Shown: one piece after another, positions 8,436-15,723 of the stretch
Layout: every line of letters starts with the position of its first letter
Numbering within the stretch: position 1 is the stretch's first letter
Program-made: the position numbers and the translations under genes
Assembly (NCBI RefSeq): GCF_036226525.1
Contig: NZ_CP108487.1
Span: forward strand, 4,650,001-4,714,000
DNA: 64,000 nucleotides
Source: Kribbella sp. NBC_01245
GTDB lineage: Bacteria > Actinomycetota > Actinomycetes > Propionibacteriales > Kribbellaceae
Direction of reading: 5' to 3'
Notes under the pieces: model-generated
Seen by the model: the letters and a program-made list of their open reading frames with translations, nothing else
What the model was told of the DNA's origin: nothing
Databases searched by the model: none

Positions 8436-9674
8436 TCAGCCGACGACAGCGGCCTCGGAGTAGGCGATCTTCACAGTGGTGTTCAGCGCCTTGACCCGAA
8501 CCACGAGGGCCGTGACGGAGATGCTGCTGCCGCGCTTCTCGACCTTGTTGAAGGTCAGCGAGGCGATGTCCAGCACGTTGACCGTCTTGTTGACGCCCTG
8601 CGGAACCGGGATGACCTTGTCACCGACGCGGATCGACAGAACCTTCGACCCGGCCCACAGCTGCGTGTGGGTACCCGTGGTCTTGGAGGCCTTGGCCCAG
8701 GAGGTCACGGCCTCGACGACGATCTTGTGATCGCCACTGCCGATCGTGACTCGACCCGTCTTGGCGTTCATCTCGGCCGTCGCGCTGTCAGCCGTGGTGG
8801 TGCCGCGCTTGGTGGTGGTGACCGCGCCGGCGTAAGCCAGACCCGGGACCTTCACCTCGGCGACGCCCTGCGTGTGCGACTTGCCGCCGGTCGTGATGCA
8901 GAGGGTCTGCAGCGACGTCGGGCTGGACTTCACCAGGTCGCCAACCTTGACCTCGGTGCCGTAAGCCTTACCGCGCAGCACACCACTGACCGGGCCACCG
9001 ACCTCGGCCTTGGTGAGCAGAACGGCGACCGTCGCGCCCTTCGGCAGGAACTTGTTCTTGATCGTCGAATGGATCAGAACGGCCGCCGAGTTCGCGGTCG
9101 CGCTGGACGACGTCGTCGACAGCTTCTGGTAGTTCAGCACGATGAAGCCGAGGCCCGGAACCGAAACCTTGGTGTTCGGGTCGGCCTTGATCAGGTTCGG
9201 CACGGTGACGCTGCCGATCTTGATCGCGAGGATCTTGGTGCCGGCGCTGGCCTCGAACTTGCCGTTCTTGTTGACGGCCGAAGACCAGTTCTCGACGCCC
9301 TTCAGCGTGAGCAGGTTGCCCAGCTTGACATCGACAGCGGTCGCCTTGGTGATGGAGCCATTGCCCCGCTTGTCGTTCACCGTGTTCGTCTGGGTCTTCA
9401 CGGTGCGCGCGATCGCCTGACGGTTGACGTTGGCCGTGGCCAGGTCGTTCGTCTCGTGGATGCCGACCTTGGTGGTGCAGGCGTGCTGAGACGAAACCTG
9501 CGGGCCACTGTCAGCCAGACCGGTGAAGACGTAGGTGCCGTGCGCGAAGCCGCTGTAACCGAACTTCTGCGCGGCGGTGGCAGAACCCGACGTCAAGGCA
9601 ATCGTCGAAGCTACGCCAACGGCGGCAACTGCGCCGGCGACGACCAGCTTCTTGTATCCGATGCGGGGTCGCAT
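8436..9674 (-). CDS. Secreted choice-of-anchor P-like protein (412 aa)
   Basis: An N-terminal signal peptide (MRPRIGYKKLVVAGAVAAVG... to about residue 35, ending SATA) is followed by a beta-rich Thr/Ser/Val-rich exported region. Short repeats recur: a hydrophobic strand with V(K/R)V and short G(S/D)(V/K)(V/T) turns, for example IGSVTVPN and VGDKVIPVP. Two Cys (HACTTK, LCITTG) may pair. The style matches actinobacterial choice-of-anchor P proteins, for which no function is established. A very strong ribosome binding site (GGAGGAGGGG) precedes the ATG at 9674, suggesting high expression. Confidence 0.75.
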   Translation of the reverse strand: MRPRIGYKKLVVAGAVAAVGVASTIALTSGSATAAQKFGYSGFAHGTYVFTGLADSGPQVSSQHACTTKVGIHETNDLATANVNRQAIARTVKTQTNTVNDKRGNGSITKATAVDVKLGNLLTLKGVENWSSAVNKNGKFEASAGTKILAIKIGSVTVPNLIKADPNTKVSVPGLGFIVLNYQKLSTTSSSATANSAAVLIHSTIKNKFLPKGATVAVLLTKAEVGGPVSGVLRGKAYGTEVKVGDLVKSSPTSLQTLCITTGGKSHTQGVAEVKVPGLAYAGAVTTTKRGTTTADSATAEMNAKTGRVTIGSGDHKIVVEAVTSWAKASKTTGTHTQLWAGSKVLSIRVGDKVIPVPQGVNKTVNVLDIASLTFNKVEKRGSSISVTALVVRVKALNTTVKIAYSEAAVVG

Positions 9675-9989
9675 TGACCCCTCCTCCCTGAGTAATGACT
9701 CGACCCGCGTTCGGGCCAGGACAGAAGGGACAACTCGCCCGGTTGCCGTAGGTAACGAGACCGATGCAGACCGAGACCTAACCGTGACAATTGACCTCAT
9801 CCTGTGAGAAACCAGGTCTTGCGCGTAACCTTCCCGCCTGCATCCCCCGGCGAGTCGCCTTGCCAGCAAGCCTTTTGAGCCATCGCTCTGCCGGTTCCTG
9901 CAACCTCGAAGCAAGCCGATGTGACTGACGAAGAAGCTTGTTACCGTCCGCCGGAGAACTCGAGAGAGCTCCGAGCAGAGGGGGAAGTT
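9675..9989. other. Divergent intergenic region (315 bp) without a gene
   Basis: Holds the promoters for two divergent genes for exported proteins. Both ends carry good ribosome binding sites (GGAGGAGGGG on the minus strand, GAGGGGGAAG on the plus strand). I see no convincing -35/-10 pair, RNA gene or repeat in it. Confidence 0.5.
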
Positions 9990-10739
9990 ATGAAACGAGC
10001 GCTTCAAACCGTGGCGGTCACGGCAGCCCTGACCATCGCGGCAACGGCACCGGCCGAGGCGGTCATGTCACAGAGGATCAGCTGGAAATTCAACACCGTC
10101 GCTTCACCTGTCACCACGGTGATCGACGACAGCGGCAAGTCCCACCTCGGCACGGTGACGGCCTCCAACGGCGGCCAGATCACCACTGTCGCTCCGGGAC
10201 GAGATGGTGCCGGACAGGCCGTGCAGTTCCCGGCGCTCTGCACCGGGACCGGCTGCCCGAAGGCGATGATCAGTACGCCGGACGAGGCCTCGCTCAACCC
10301 GGGTGCGCTGGATTTCGCGTACGGCGCTTGGGTGAACGTGGTTCCGGTCGAGTTGACCGCGGACCACGGCTCCAACCTCTTGCAGAAGGGGCTCTACAAC
10401 ACCGCGCAGTGGAAGCTCCAGCTGGACAAGACCTCCGGGACGCCGAGCTGCGTGATCCGGGAGGCCGGTGGCGCGGACCCCAAACTGGTCACTTCAAGTG
10501 TCAGCATTTCGGACGGCCAATGGCACAAGGTCACCTGTCAGCGGATCGCCGGGCAGTTCCAGATCCTGGTCGACTCGATCGACCGGACGGCGGTGCCGGT
10601 GACCGTGGCCGCGTCGTACGTGGTGAATCCGGTCGGCCAGCCGTTGACGGTGGGCGCGAAGAGTATCGGCACCGATAACGACCAGTTCCACGGACGGCTC
10701 GACGACGTCTACTTCAACGTCGAAAAGCCTGTCCTATAA
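9990..10739 (+). CDS. Secreted LamG/concanavalin-like domain protein (249 aa)
   Basis: The signal peptide ends near residue 24 (APAEA). The rest resembles a LamG/pentraxin-like jelly roll: DFAYGAWVNVVP, WKLQLDKTSG, DGQWHKVTCQR and FHGRLDDVYFN are typical strand signatures of this fold, which binds carbohydrate or protein ligands. The Cys pair CTGTGC is probably a disulfide. Length fits a single LamG domain with no enzyme attached. The start ATG follows GAGGGGGAAG. Ligand unknown. Confidence 0.82.
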   Translation: MKRALQTVAVTAALTIAATAPAEAVMSQRISWKFNTVASPVTTVIDDSGKSHLGTVTASNGGQITTVAPGRDGAGQAVQFPALCTGTGCPKAMISTPDEASLNPGALDFAYGAWVNVVPVELTADHGSNLLQKGLYNTAQWKLQLDKTSGTPSCVIREAGGADPKLVTSSVSISDGQWHKVTCQRIAGQFQILVDSIDRTAVPVTVAASYVVNPVGQPLTVGAKSIGTDNDQFHGRLDDVYFNVEKPVL

Positions 10740-10745
10740 GGCGAC

Positions 10746-10778
10746 GAAGGGCCCGGACCATAACGGTCCGGGCCCTTC
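10746..10778. terminator. Bidirectional terminator hairpin
   Basis: Perfect 14-bp stem GAAGGGCCCGGACC (10746-10759), 5-base loop ATAAC, complement at 10765-10778. It separates the LamG gene from the convergent sulfur operon. Confidence 0.9.
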
Positions 10779-10791
10779 GAAACGAACTGTG

Positions 10792-11088
10792 TCAGACGGA
10801 GACGGAGACCTCGGCCACCTCGCCGTACTGGGCCACTACCTGGCGGTCGACCGGCTCGGCCTTGGGCGCCAGCGTGCGCAGCGTCCAGGTGCCGGGGGCC
10901 GCGAAGAAGCGGAAGTGCCCGGTCGCCGAGGTCGGGACCTCGGCGGTGAACTCACCGGTGCCGTCGAGCAGGCGCACGTACGCACCGCTGACGGGCTCGT
11001 CGCCGCGCAGGACCTGGCCCTGGATCACGGCTTCCTTGTCAACGTCTACACCCTTGAGGGACAGGCCGCCCTTGGTCGCTCCGCACAT
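10792..11088 (-). CDS. DUF1416 protein of the sulfur operon
   Basis: 98 residues beginning MCGATKGG, as usual for DUF1416, and folding as a small beta-sandwich (VIQGQVLRGDEPVSGAYVRLLDGTGE is a carboxypeptidase-regulatory-like repeat). In actinobacteria this gene almost always follows a thiosulfate sulfurtransferase, as here, so a role in sulfur transfer or cysteine-related metabolism is likely, but its biochemistry is not established. Last gene of the leader peptide - DUF4395 - sulfurtransferase - DUF1416 operon. Confidence 0.88.
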   Translation of the reverse strand: MCGATKGGLSLKGVDVDKEAVIQGQVLRGDEPVSGAYVRLLDGTGEFTAEVPTSATGHFRFFAAPGTWTLRTLAPKAEPVDRQVVAQYGEVAEVSVSV

Positions 11089-11089
11089 G

Positions 11090-11938
11090 TCAGGCCTGCC
11101 CGGGCTCGTCGCCGAGGGCTACCGGTACGCCGACCAGCGAGCCCCATTCGGTCCAGGAACCGTCGTAGTTCTTGACGTTCTCCTGGCCCAGGATCTCGTG
11201 CAGCACGAACCAGGTGTGCGCCGAGCGCTCACCGATCCGGCAGTACGCGATCGTGTCCTTGCCGAAGTCCACGCCCGCGTCGGCGTACAGCGTCTTCAGC
11301 TCGTCGTCGGCGCGGAAGGTGCCGTCGTCGTTGGCCGCCTTGCTCCACGGGATGCTGACCGCGGTCGGGATGTGACCCGCACGCTGGGCCTGCTCCTGAG
11401 GCAGGTGGGCCGGGGCGAGCAGCCGGCCGGCGTACTCGTCGGGGCTGCGGACGTCGACCAGGTTCTTCACGTTGATCGCGTCGAGGACCTCGTCGCGGAA
11501 GGCGCGGATGTTGAGGTCCGGCTCCTTCGCCTTGTACTGGGTGGCCTCGCGCTTGACCGTCTCGTCGGTCAGCTCGCGGCTGTCCAGCTCCCAGCGCTTG
11601 CGACCGCCGTCGAGCAGACGCACGTCACCGTGGCCGTACAGCTTGAAGTACCAGTAGGCGTAGGCCGCGAACCAGTTGTTGTTGCCGCCGTACAGCACGA
11701 CGATGTCGTCGTTGCCCACGCCACGCTCGGAGAGCAGTGCCTCGAACTGGTCCTGGTTCACGAAGTCGCGGCGAACCGGGTCCTGGAGGTCGTCCTTCCA
11801 GTCCAGTTTGATGGCGCCGGCGATGTGGCCGCCGTCGTACGCCGAGACGTCCTCGTCGACCTCGATCAGGACGACGTTCTCGTCGGACTTGTGCTCCTCG
11901 ACCCAGTCGGCCGAGACGAGCGCTGATTCCCTGCTCAT
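11090..11938 (-). CDS. Thiosulfate sulfurtransferase (two-domain rhodanese)
   Basis: 282 residues with two rhodanese domains. It moves a sulfane sulfur from thiosulfate to a thiophilic acceptor. The catalytic Cys233 sits in YCRIGERS, the active loop of actinobacterial CysA/SseA-type enzymes; the N-terminal domain lacks a catalytic Cys, as in the family, and has VDVRSPDEYAG in the second domain. One base separates it from the DUF1416 gene and 10 bases from the DUF4395 gene, so all three form one transcript behind a leader-peptide gene. Confidence 0.94.
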   Translation of the reverse strand: MSRESALVSADWVEEHKSDENVVLIEVDEDVSAYDGGHIAGAIKLDWKDDLQDPVRRDFVNQDQFEALLSERGVGNDDIVVLYGGNNNWFAAYAYWYFKLYGHGDVRLLDGGRKRWELDSRELTDETVKREATQYKAKEPDLNIRAFRDEVLDAINVKNLVDVRSPDEYAGRLLAPAHLPQEQAQRAGHIPTAVSIPWSKAANDDGTFRADDELKTLYADAGVDFGKDTIAYCRIGERSAHTWFVLHEILGQENVKNYDGSWTEWGSLVGVPVALGDEPGQA

Positions 11939-11948
11939 GTACTACTCC

Positions 11949-12434
11949 TCAGGTGGTGGTTGCGTGGGTGGAATGCGGCGCGCGGATCCGTTGGATCAGC
12001 AGGTATGCCTCGCAGCCGAGGCACAGCCCAACCGCTGCGTTGACGAACGCGGCGACGAGGGCGAAACCGGTAGCGACGACGCCGAGTACGACGGCGCCGC
12101 TGAAATAACCCGCCAGCCCGATGACGGCGAAGACCAGACCGACGAGCTGGGCGAACCGCGGCGGTACCGCGGACTCCAGCTCCTTCGGCGGACCCAGCCG
12201 GGGCCGGACGAGACGCTTGAAGATCAGGCCGTACGGCGACGCCTGTACGCCGAACGCGACCGCGATCGCGAACACCCCGGCCTGCACCGCGAGCGGCCAG
12301 GGGTTGTTCAGGATCAGGGTCAGCGCCAGCACCAGGGTCGTCACGGCCGCGGCGAACCGCAGTCCGCGTGGATCGACCTGTGCCTCTCGGCGCTGATCGA
12401 CCTGTGCCTGCTGGTCAGTCGACTGACTGGACAT
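11949..12434 (-). CDS. DUF4395 membrane protein of the sulfur operon
   Basis: 161 residues with four membrane helices. The family's signature is the last helix with two cysteines (VGLCLGCEAYLL, residues about 138-150). DUF4395 proteins usually sit beside thioredoxins and rhodaneses, and the paired cysteines suggest a thiol or electron relay across the membrane; this is inference. Here a thioredoxin-fold gene lies 290 bases upstream and the sulfurtransferase directly downstream. The N-terminal 20 residues are Gln/Asp-rich and variable (QAQVDQRREAQVDPRG). Confidence 0.88.
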   Translation of the reverse strand: MSSQSTDQQAQVDQRREAQVDPRGLRFAAAVTTLVLALTLILNNPWPLAVQAGVFAIAVAFGVQASPYGLIFKRLVRPRLGPPKELESAVPPRFAQLVGLVFAVIGLAGYFSGAVVLGVVATGFALVAAFVNAAVGLCLGCEAYLLIQRIRAPHSTHATTT

Positions 12435-12552
12435 GGCGACTCCCGACGGGAGAGGGGTTTTCGAGCTGTTCCGCCACCGTGAACGGGCGGGAGGCGACGT
12501 ACTGGGAACCGTGCTCAGCGACCGGTTCCGGAGCGCTCGGGACGCCGCCTGG

Positions 12553-12633
12553 TCAGGGCATACGACACAGGGACGAGCGCATGCGGCAGTTGTCCACTGC
12601 CCTGCGCTTCGTCAACCAAGTCGTGTAAGCCAC
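12553..12633 (-). CDS. Leader peptide of the sulfur operon (about 26 aa)
   Basis: A GTG-started frame of 26 codons whose product contains KRRAVDNCRMRSSLCRMP. It matches the RR-x-VD-x-x-R-x-x-S-x-LC pattern of the short putative leader peptides found upstream of sulfur-assimilation genes in streptomycetes and relatives. It lies about 120 bases before the DUF4395-sulfurtransferase-DUF1416 operon on the same strand. In comparable actinobacterial loci, ribosome stalling at the Cys codons links operon expression to cysteine supply. The GTG has no clear ribosome binding site; a TACTCT box 7 bases upstream would allow a leaderless transcript. A TTG at 12615 is an alternative start. Confidence 0.7.
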   Translation of the reverse strand: MAYTTWLTKRRAVDNCRMRSSLCRMP

Positions 12634-12725
12634 GAGACCGAGAGTACGGAAGCACCTTGGTGCCCGCGACCCTTGGTCCCATTCTGTGAGACAACTGATC
12701 ACGATGTGGACTCGCGGGTAGTCGG

Positions 12726-13262
12726 CTAGCTGGTTTGGCGGTCGACGGCGGTGGCCAGAGCGGCGATGACGTCGGGTTTGCGCGGCTGGCCGCTGGCGCG
12801 GGTAACGATCGCGCCGGCCCGGTCGAGGACCAGCGTCGTCGGCGTACGCATGATGTCGAGGCGGCGGACCAGGTCCAGGTGGGACTCGGCGTCGAGCTCG
12901 ACGTGGCGCACGCCATCGACCATCTCGGCGACCTCGGTCAGGGTCCGGCGGGTGGCGCGGCAAGGGGCGCAGAAAGCCGAGGAGAACTGGAGCAGCGTGG
13001 CCCTCTCGCCTAGTTGGCCGTCGATATCCGCCTCGGTCAGACGGTCGACGGATTGCTCTTGGGGCACGCTTGGTTCCTGCTCGGTCTGGTGGTTTTGCCC
13101 GTTCTGATGGTTCTGCGCGTTCTGATGGTTCTGCTCGCGGCGGTGGACGTCTCGCCGGATCGCGCGGCTGCCCCGGAAACGCCCGTCGTACCGGGCTTTG
13201 AGCAGGCTCAGCAGGCCGCCGAGGACGACCGCCACGATGAGCACGCTGATACCGAGGGTCAC
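12726..13262 (-). CDS. Membrane-anchored thioredoxin-like protein
   Basis: 178 residues. One N-terminal helix (residues 3-21) anchors the protein, then a Gln/Asn/His-rich linker with a repeated NHQN-x-Q unit (residues 45-59) leads to a thioredoxin domain with the redox pair Cys98-Ala-Pro-Cys101 and the cis-Pro loop MRTPTTLVL. It should reduce or oxidise disulfides at the outer membrane face or near it. The start is a GTG; no ATG is available. It lies just upstream of the leader-peptide/DUF4395 operon in the same direction, which supports a joint role in thiol metabolism. Confidence 0.88.
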   Translation of the reverse strand: MTLGISVLIVAVVLGGLLSLLKARYDGRFRGSRAIRRDVHRREQNHQNAQNHQNGQNHQTEQEPSVPQEQSVDRLTEADIDGQLGERATLLQFSSAFCAPCRATRRTLTEVAEMVDGVRHVELDAESHLDLVRRLDIMRTPTTLVLDRAGAIVTRASGQPRKPDVIAALATAVDRQTS

Positions 13263-13356
13263 GATTACTGAGCGTACGCCGCCATGAAAACGCCGTCCCC
13301 GTCGTGATCACCCAGTGGACGTGCGTCTCGTGGCCGAGATCACAGGGTTTCGCCGA

Positions 13357-14259
13357 TCAGCGATAGGCGTCGATGGCTTCGGCGACTTTGGCCAGGAATG
13401 GGCGGCCGAAGGCGGAATCGCCGTCGACCGTGACGACGGCCAGGTAGCCGTAGAGGCGCCAGAGTTCCCGTCGTTCCGCGAAACCTGGGTCGATCGGCCG
13501 GATCTCCTTGTATGCCTCGAACGCCGCGGCCGGGACGGGCTCGAAGTAGTCGAGCAGGGCGAGGTCGATCTCGGGATGGCCGAAGTACGGCGCTGTGTCG
13601 ATGAGGACGGCGCCGGTTGGCGTGGTGAGCCAGTTGTTCTGCTGGGCATCGCCGTGGAGGAGCGAGGGCGTTGGCTCCGGGCCGCAGAGGGTCGGCAGGC
13701 GGTGGATCAGGGCTTCGATTTTCTTTGCCAGGTCCGGCGGGAGATGGCCGCTGTCGACGGCCGAGCGCAGTCGGGGTGTGAGTCGTCGTTCGGCGTAGAA
13801 GTCGGGCCAGGTGTTGGTGGTGACTGGGCGATTGTCTTGCGGGAGTGGGCCGAAGAAGCCGTCGAAGGTGTTGCCGAAATGCTCAGCTTGTACGTCGTGC
13901 AGCGTGGCGAGGGTCGTCCCAATCGAACGCCAGTGGTCGTCCGTACGGGCTTCCTGGGCCGCCTCGGCCTCGAGCAGGAGCAACGTCCCGGAGTCGGTTT
14001 GGGCGATGCCGGTTGCGACTGGGGTCGGGACGCGGACCGAGGGTCGCAGGAGCGAGAGGCCTTGCAGTTCGGCGGTGAAGTGGTCGTGGTCGCCGAGTTT
14101 TGCGAAGACTGTCAGGGCGGTGCCGGAGAACAGGCCGCAGGGGTGTGAGGCCAGGTCGTCGAGGTTGGTGAAACCCGTTGCGTGCCAGGGGAAACCGAGG
14201 TGGGTCGAGGCGGTGCGTTCGACCTCGCGGATCACGGCCGGGTGCTGCAGCGGATGCAT
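13357..14259 (-). CDS. Fructosamine kinase / aminoglycoside phosphotransferase-fold protein
   Basis: 300 residues in the protein-kinase-like APH fold. The catalytic loop LLHGDAQQNNW (Asp acts as base) and the metal-binding segment IDTAPYFGHPEIDLAL, where Asp replaces the usual DPA, match fructosamine-3-kinase-type proteins, which phosphorylate sugar adducts on amines. The GHPEIDLAL tail is typical of that family. The ATG at 14259 was chosen because a GTG further upstream (14289) lies inside a palindromic repeat. Antibiotic phosphorylation is possible but less likely. Confidence 0.82.
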   Translation of the reverse strand: MHPLQHPAVIREVERTASTHLGFPWHATGFTNLDDLASHPCGLFSGTALTVFAKLGDHDHFTAELQGLSLLRPSVRVPTPVATGIAQTDSGTLLLLEAEAAQEARTDDHWRSIGTTLATLHDVQAEHFGNTFDGFFGPLPQDNRPVTTNTWPDFYAERRLTPRLRSAVDSGHLPPDLAKKIEALIHRLPTLCGPEPTPSLLHGDAQQNNWLTTPTGAVLIDTAPYFGHPEIDLALLDYFEPVPAAAFEAYKEIRPIDPGFAERRELWRLYGYLAVVTVDGDSAFGRPFLAKVAEAIDAYR

Positions 14260-14285
14260 TGGCAGGACTCTAGTTGTGTTGGTGG

Positions 14286-14425
14286 GCACCCGTCCCCTGA
14301 GTTCTTCCGAATTGTCAGGCCGGTTCGGGCCGCGTCAAGGGTTTCATCGGCTGACGCCCACGCATGCGCGCCCTTGACCCGGCCCGAACCGGCCAAGGAC
14401 AGCCGGCTATTCAGGGGACGGGTGC
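14286..14425. repeat. 140-bp palindromic element, copy A
   Basis: Ends are a perfect 15-bp inverted repeat (GCACCCGTCCCCTGA at 14286-14300, complement at 14411-14425). Inner arms of 24 bp (14318-14341 and 14371-14394; GGCCGGTTCGGGCC core) pair with one mismatch. A second, inverted copy lies at 15061-15198. MITE-like or hairpin-forming; no coding sequence. Confidence 0.85.
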
Positions 14426-14456
14426 AGTCTGACCGGGTGGGGGTCTGCCGGGCGCT

Positions 14457-14547
14457 GGCGCGTCGAGTTGGCGCGTCGGGTTGGCGCGTCGGGTTGGCGC
14501 GTCGGGTTGGCGCGTCGGGTTGGCGCGTCGGGTTGGCGCGTCGGGTT
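14457..14547. repeat. Seven tandem 13-bp repeats
   Basis: Seven head-to-tail copies of GGCGCGTCGGGTT; the first copy has GAGTT in place of GGGTT, the rest are identical. The array leads directly into the next palindrome. The near-perfect identity suggests recent slippage expansion. Confidence 0.95.
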
Positions 14548-14548
14548 G

Positions 14549-14631
14549 GGCGGACGTGCACGACCACACGACGACCAGTTTTCTGCAGAAACGGGCCCTT
14601 TCGGTGCCTCGTGTGGACGTGCACGTCCGCC
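14549..14631. repeat. 83-bp palindrome
   Basis: 23-bp arms (14549-14571 and 14609-14631) pair with one mismatch; each carries GGCGGACGTGCACG next to CCACACGA. The loop includes TTTCTGCAGAAA, itself a palindrome. No gene. Confidence 0.85.
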
Positions 14632-14633
14632 GC

Positions 14634-14711
14634 GGATCGCTACACAGCCACAAGTCCGGTTTCCGCCGGGCTGAAGCGCTTCACTCGCGGGTTGTGGCTG
14701 CGTAGCGGTCC
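14634..14711. repeat. 78-bp palindrome
   Basis: 20-bp arms (14634-14653 and 14692-14711) pair with two mismatches around the core CGCTACACAGCCACAA. The loop contains the small palindrome GAAGCGCTTC. Confidence 0.8.
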
Positions 14712-14721
14712 GCCTGCCCAG

Positions 14722-14778
14722 CTTTGTGAGCTCGCCGGACGTTTCCGGGGCCGGAAAACGTCCAGCTGGCTCACAAAG
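14722..14778. repeat. 57-bp palindrome
   Basis: Perfect 10-bp outer arms CTTTGTGAGC (14722-14731 and 14769-14778) enclose an inner pair GGACGTTTCCGG / CCGGAAAACGTCC at 14737-14763. The inner GGACGTTT pair recurs in the next palindrome. Confidence 0.8.
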
Positions 14779-14833
14779 ACGACGACTGGCCCCAAACCGA
14801 CGACCCGAGCCACATCGACAGCCGTGCGCGCAT

Positions 14834-14890
14834 CTTCCTGAGCGGACTGGACGTTTTCACGGCCGAAAAACGTCCAGTCCACTCAGGAAG
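14834..14890. repeat. 57-bp palindrome with 24-bp arms
   Basis: Arms 14834-14857 and 14867-14890 pair over 24 bp with one mismatch around a 9-base loop (centre GGACGTTTT ... AAAACGTCC). It is the same length and has the same inner core as the palindrome at 14722-14778, so the two are related. Confidence 0.85.
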
Positions 14891-14897
14891 CCGCATT

Positions 14898-15001
14898 CCG
14901 AACGCGAAACGCCCGCTCGGGAAACCCCTCGGGCAGTGGCGCGGCGACGAGAACGCCCCGCCGATCCTCACCCGCCTGCGCCAACCGAACGCGAAACGCC
15001 C
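14898..15001. repeat. Direct repeat pair of 17 bp
   Basis: CCGAACGCGAAACGCCC occurs at 14898-14914 and again at 14985-15001 with no mismatch. The 70 bases between them show no gene or hairpin. Confidence 0.8.
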
Positions 15002-15060
15002 ACGACCAACCAGGACCAGCCCTCCATGCACGGCACCACTCGACGCAACCGGTCACACCT

Positions 15061-15198
15061 CACCCGGCCCCCTGATAGCCAGCCGCCCTTGGCCGGTTCG
15101 GGCCGCGTCAAGGGCGCGTCAGCGTCGCCGCCAGGCGATGAAACCCTTGACGCGGCCCGAACCGGCCTGACAATTCGCAAGACTCAGGGGGCCGGGTG
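15061..15198. repeat. 138-bp palindromic element, copy B
   Basis: Inverted copy of the element at 14286-14425. Perfect 15-bp terminal inverted repeat (CACCCGGCCCCCTGA at 15061-15075, complement at 15184-15198), inner arms with the same GGCCGGTTCGGGCCGCGTC core, and the same asymmetric interior words (TTTCATCG and GAATTGTCA) on the opposite strand. It ends 33 bases before the arfB start. Confidence 0.85.
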
Positions 15199-15231
15199 CA
15201 ACCGAAAAACCCCTCGCCAAACCTTGATTGA

Positions 15232-15666
15232 ATGGACCCCATGGATGACGGCCTGGCGGTGCGCGGCGGGATCGTCGTACCCGAAGCCGAGTTGAACTGG
15301 CGGTTCTCGCGTTCGAGTGGTCCCGGCGGCCAATCCGTGAACACCACCGACAGCCGGGTCGAGCTCAGTTTCGACGTCGCGAACACGACCGCACTGACCC
15401 CCATGCTGAAGGACCGCGCGCTCGAGCGGCTCGAGTCGCGCCTGGTCGGCGGGGTGATCACCATCGCCGCCTCCGAGCAGCGTTCGCAATGGCGCAACCG
15501 CGAGGCCGCGCGGACCAGGCTGGCGGCACTACTCCGCGAGGCGATCGCCGCGCCGCCCAGGAAACGGCGGCCGACCAAGCCGAGCAAGGGCGCGATCCGC
15601 CGCCGGGTCGAGGCCAAACAACGCCGCAGCGAGACCAAACGCCTCCGCGGCCGCCCGACCGACTAA
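15232..15666 (+). CDS. arfB: Peptidyl-tRNA hydrolase ArfB-like release factor
   Basis: 144 residues. The GGQ motif in SSGPGGQSVNTTDSR is the peptidyl-tRNA hydrolysis site of class I release factors, and the basic C-terminal tail (RRPTKPSKGAIRRRVEAK...) is the part that enters the empty mRNA channel of stalled ribosomes. Length and layout match ArfB/YaeJ, which rescues ribosomes on non-stop mRNAs. Starts at ATG 15232; ATG 15241 is an equal option and neither has a clear ribosome binding site. It lies right behind the palindrome cluster. Confidence 0.92.
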   Translation: MDPMDDGLAVRGGIVVPEAELNWRFSRSSGPGGQSVNTTDSRVELSFDVANTTALTPMLKDRALERLESRLVGGVITIAASEQRSQWRNREAARTRLAALLREAIAAPPRKRRPTKPSKGAIRRRVEAKQRRSETKRLRGRPTD

Positions 15667-15688
15667 CCCCACCGATTACCGCAGACCG

Positions 15689-15716
15689 TTGGAGAGGACC
15701 GATGGCTGGTTAGGCT
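15689..15716 (+). promoter_or_regulatory. Promoter of the three-gene membrane-protein operon
   Basis: TTGGAG (15689-15694), 16-base spacer, TAGGCT (15711-15716). The GTG start lies 7 bases after the -10 box with no ribosome binding site, so the mRNA is probably leaderless. Confidence 0.6.
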
Positions 15717-15723
15717 TCGGTCC

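Noticed and set aside
14468..14705. Short frames with repeated ARRVGASGWRVGL-like units across the 13-bp array
   Set aside because: The repeat length shifts the frame, there is no ribosome binding site, and the frames run into the palindromes; they are products of the DNA repeat.
14733..15060. Possible protein gene inside the palindrome cluster
   Set aside because: Every frame is interrupted or built from palindrome arms, with none of the third-position GC pattern of the neighbours.
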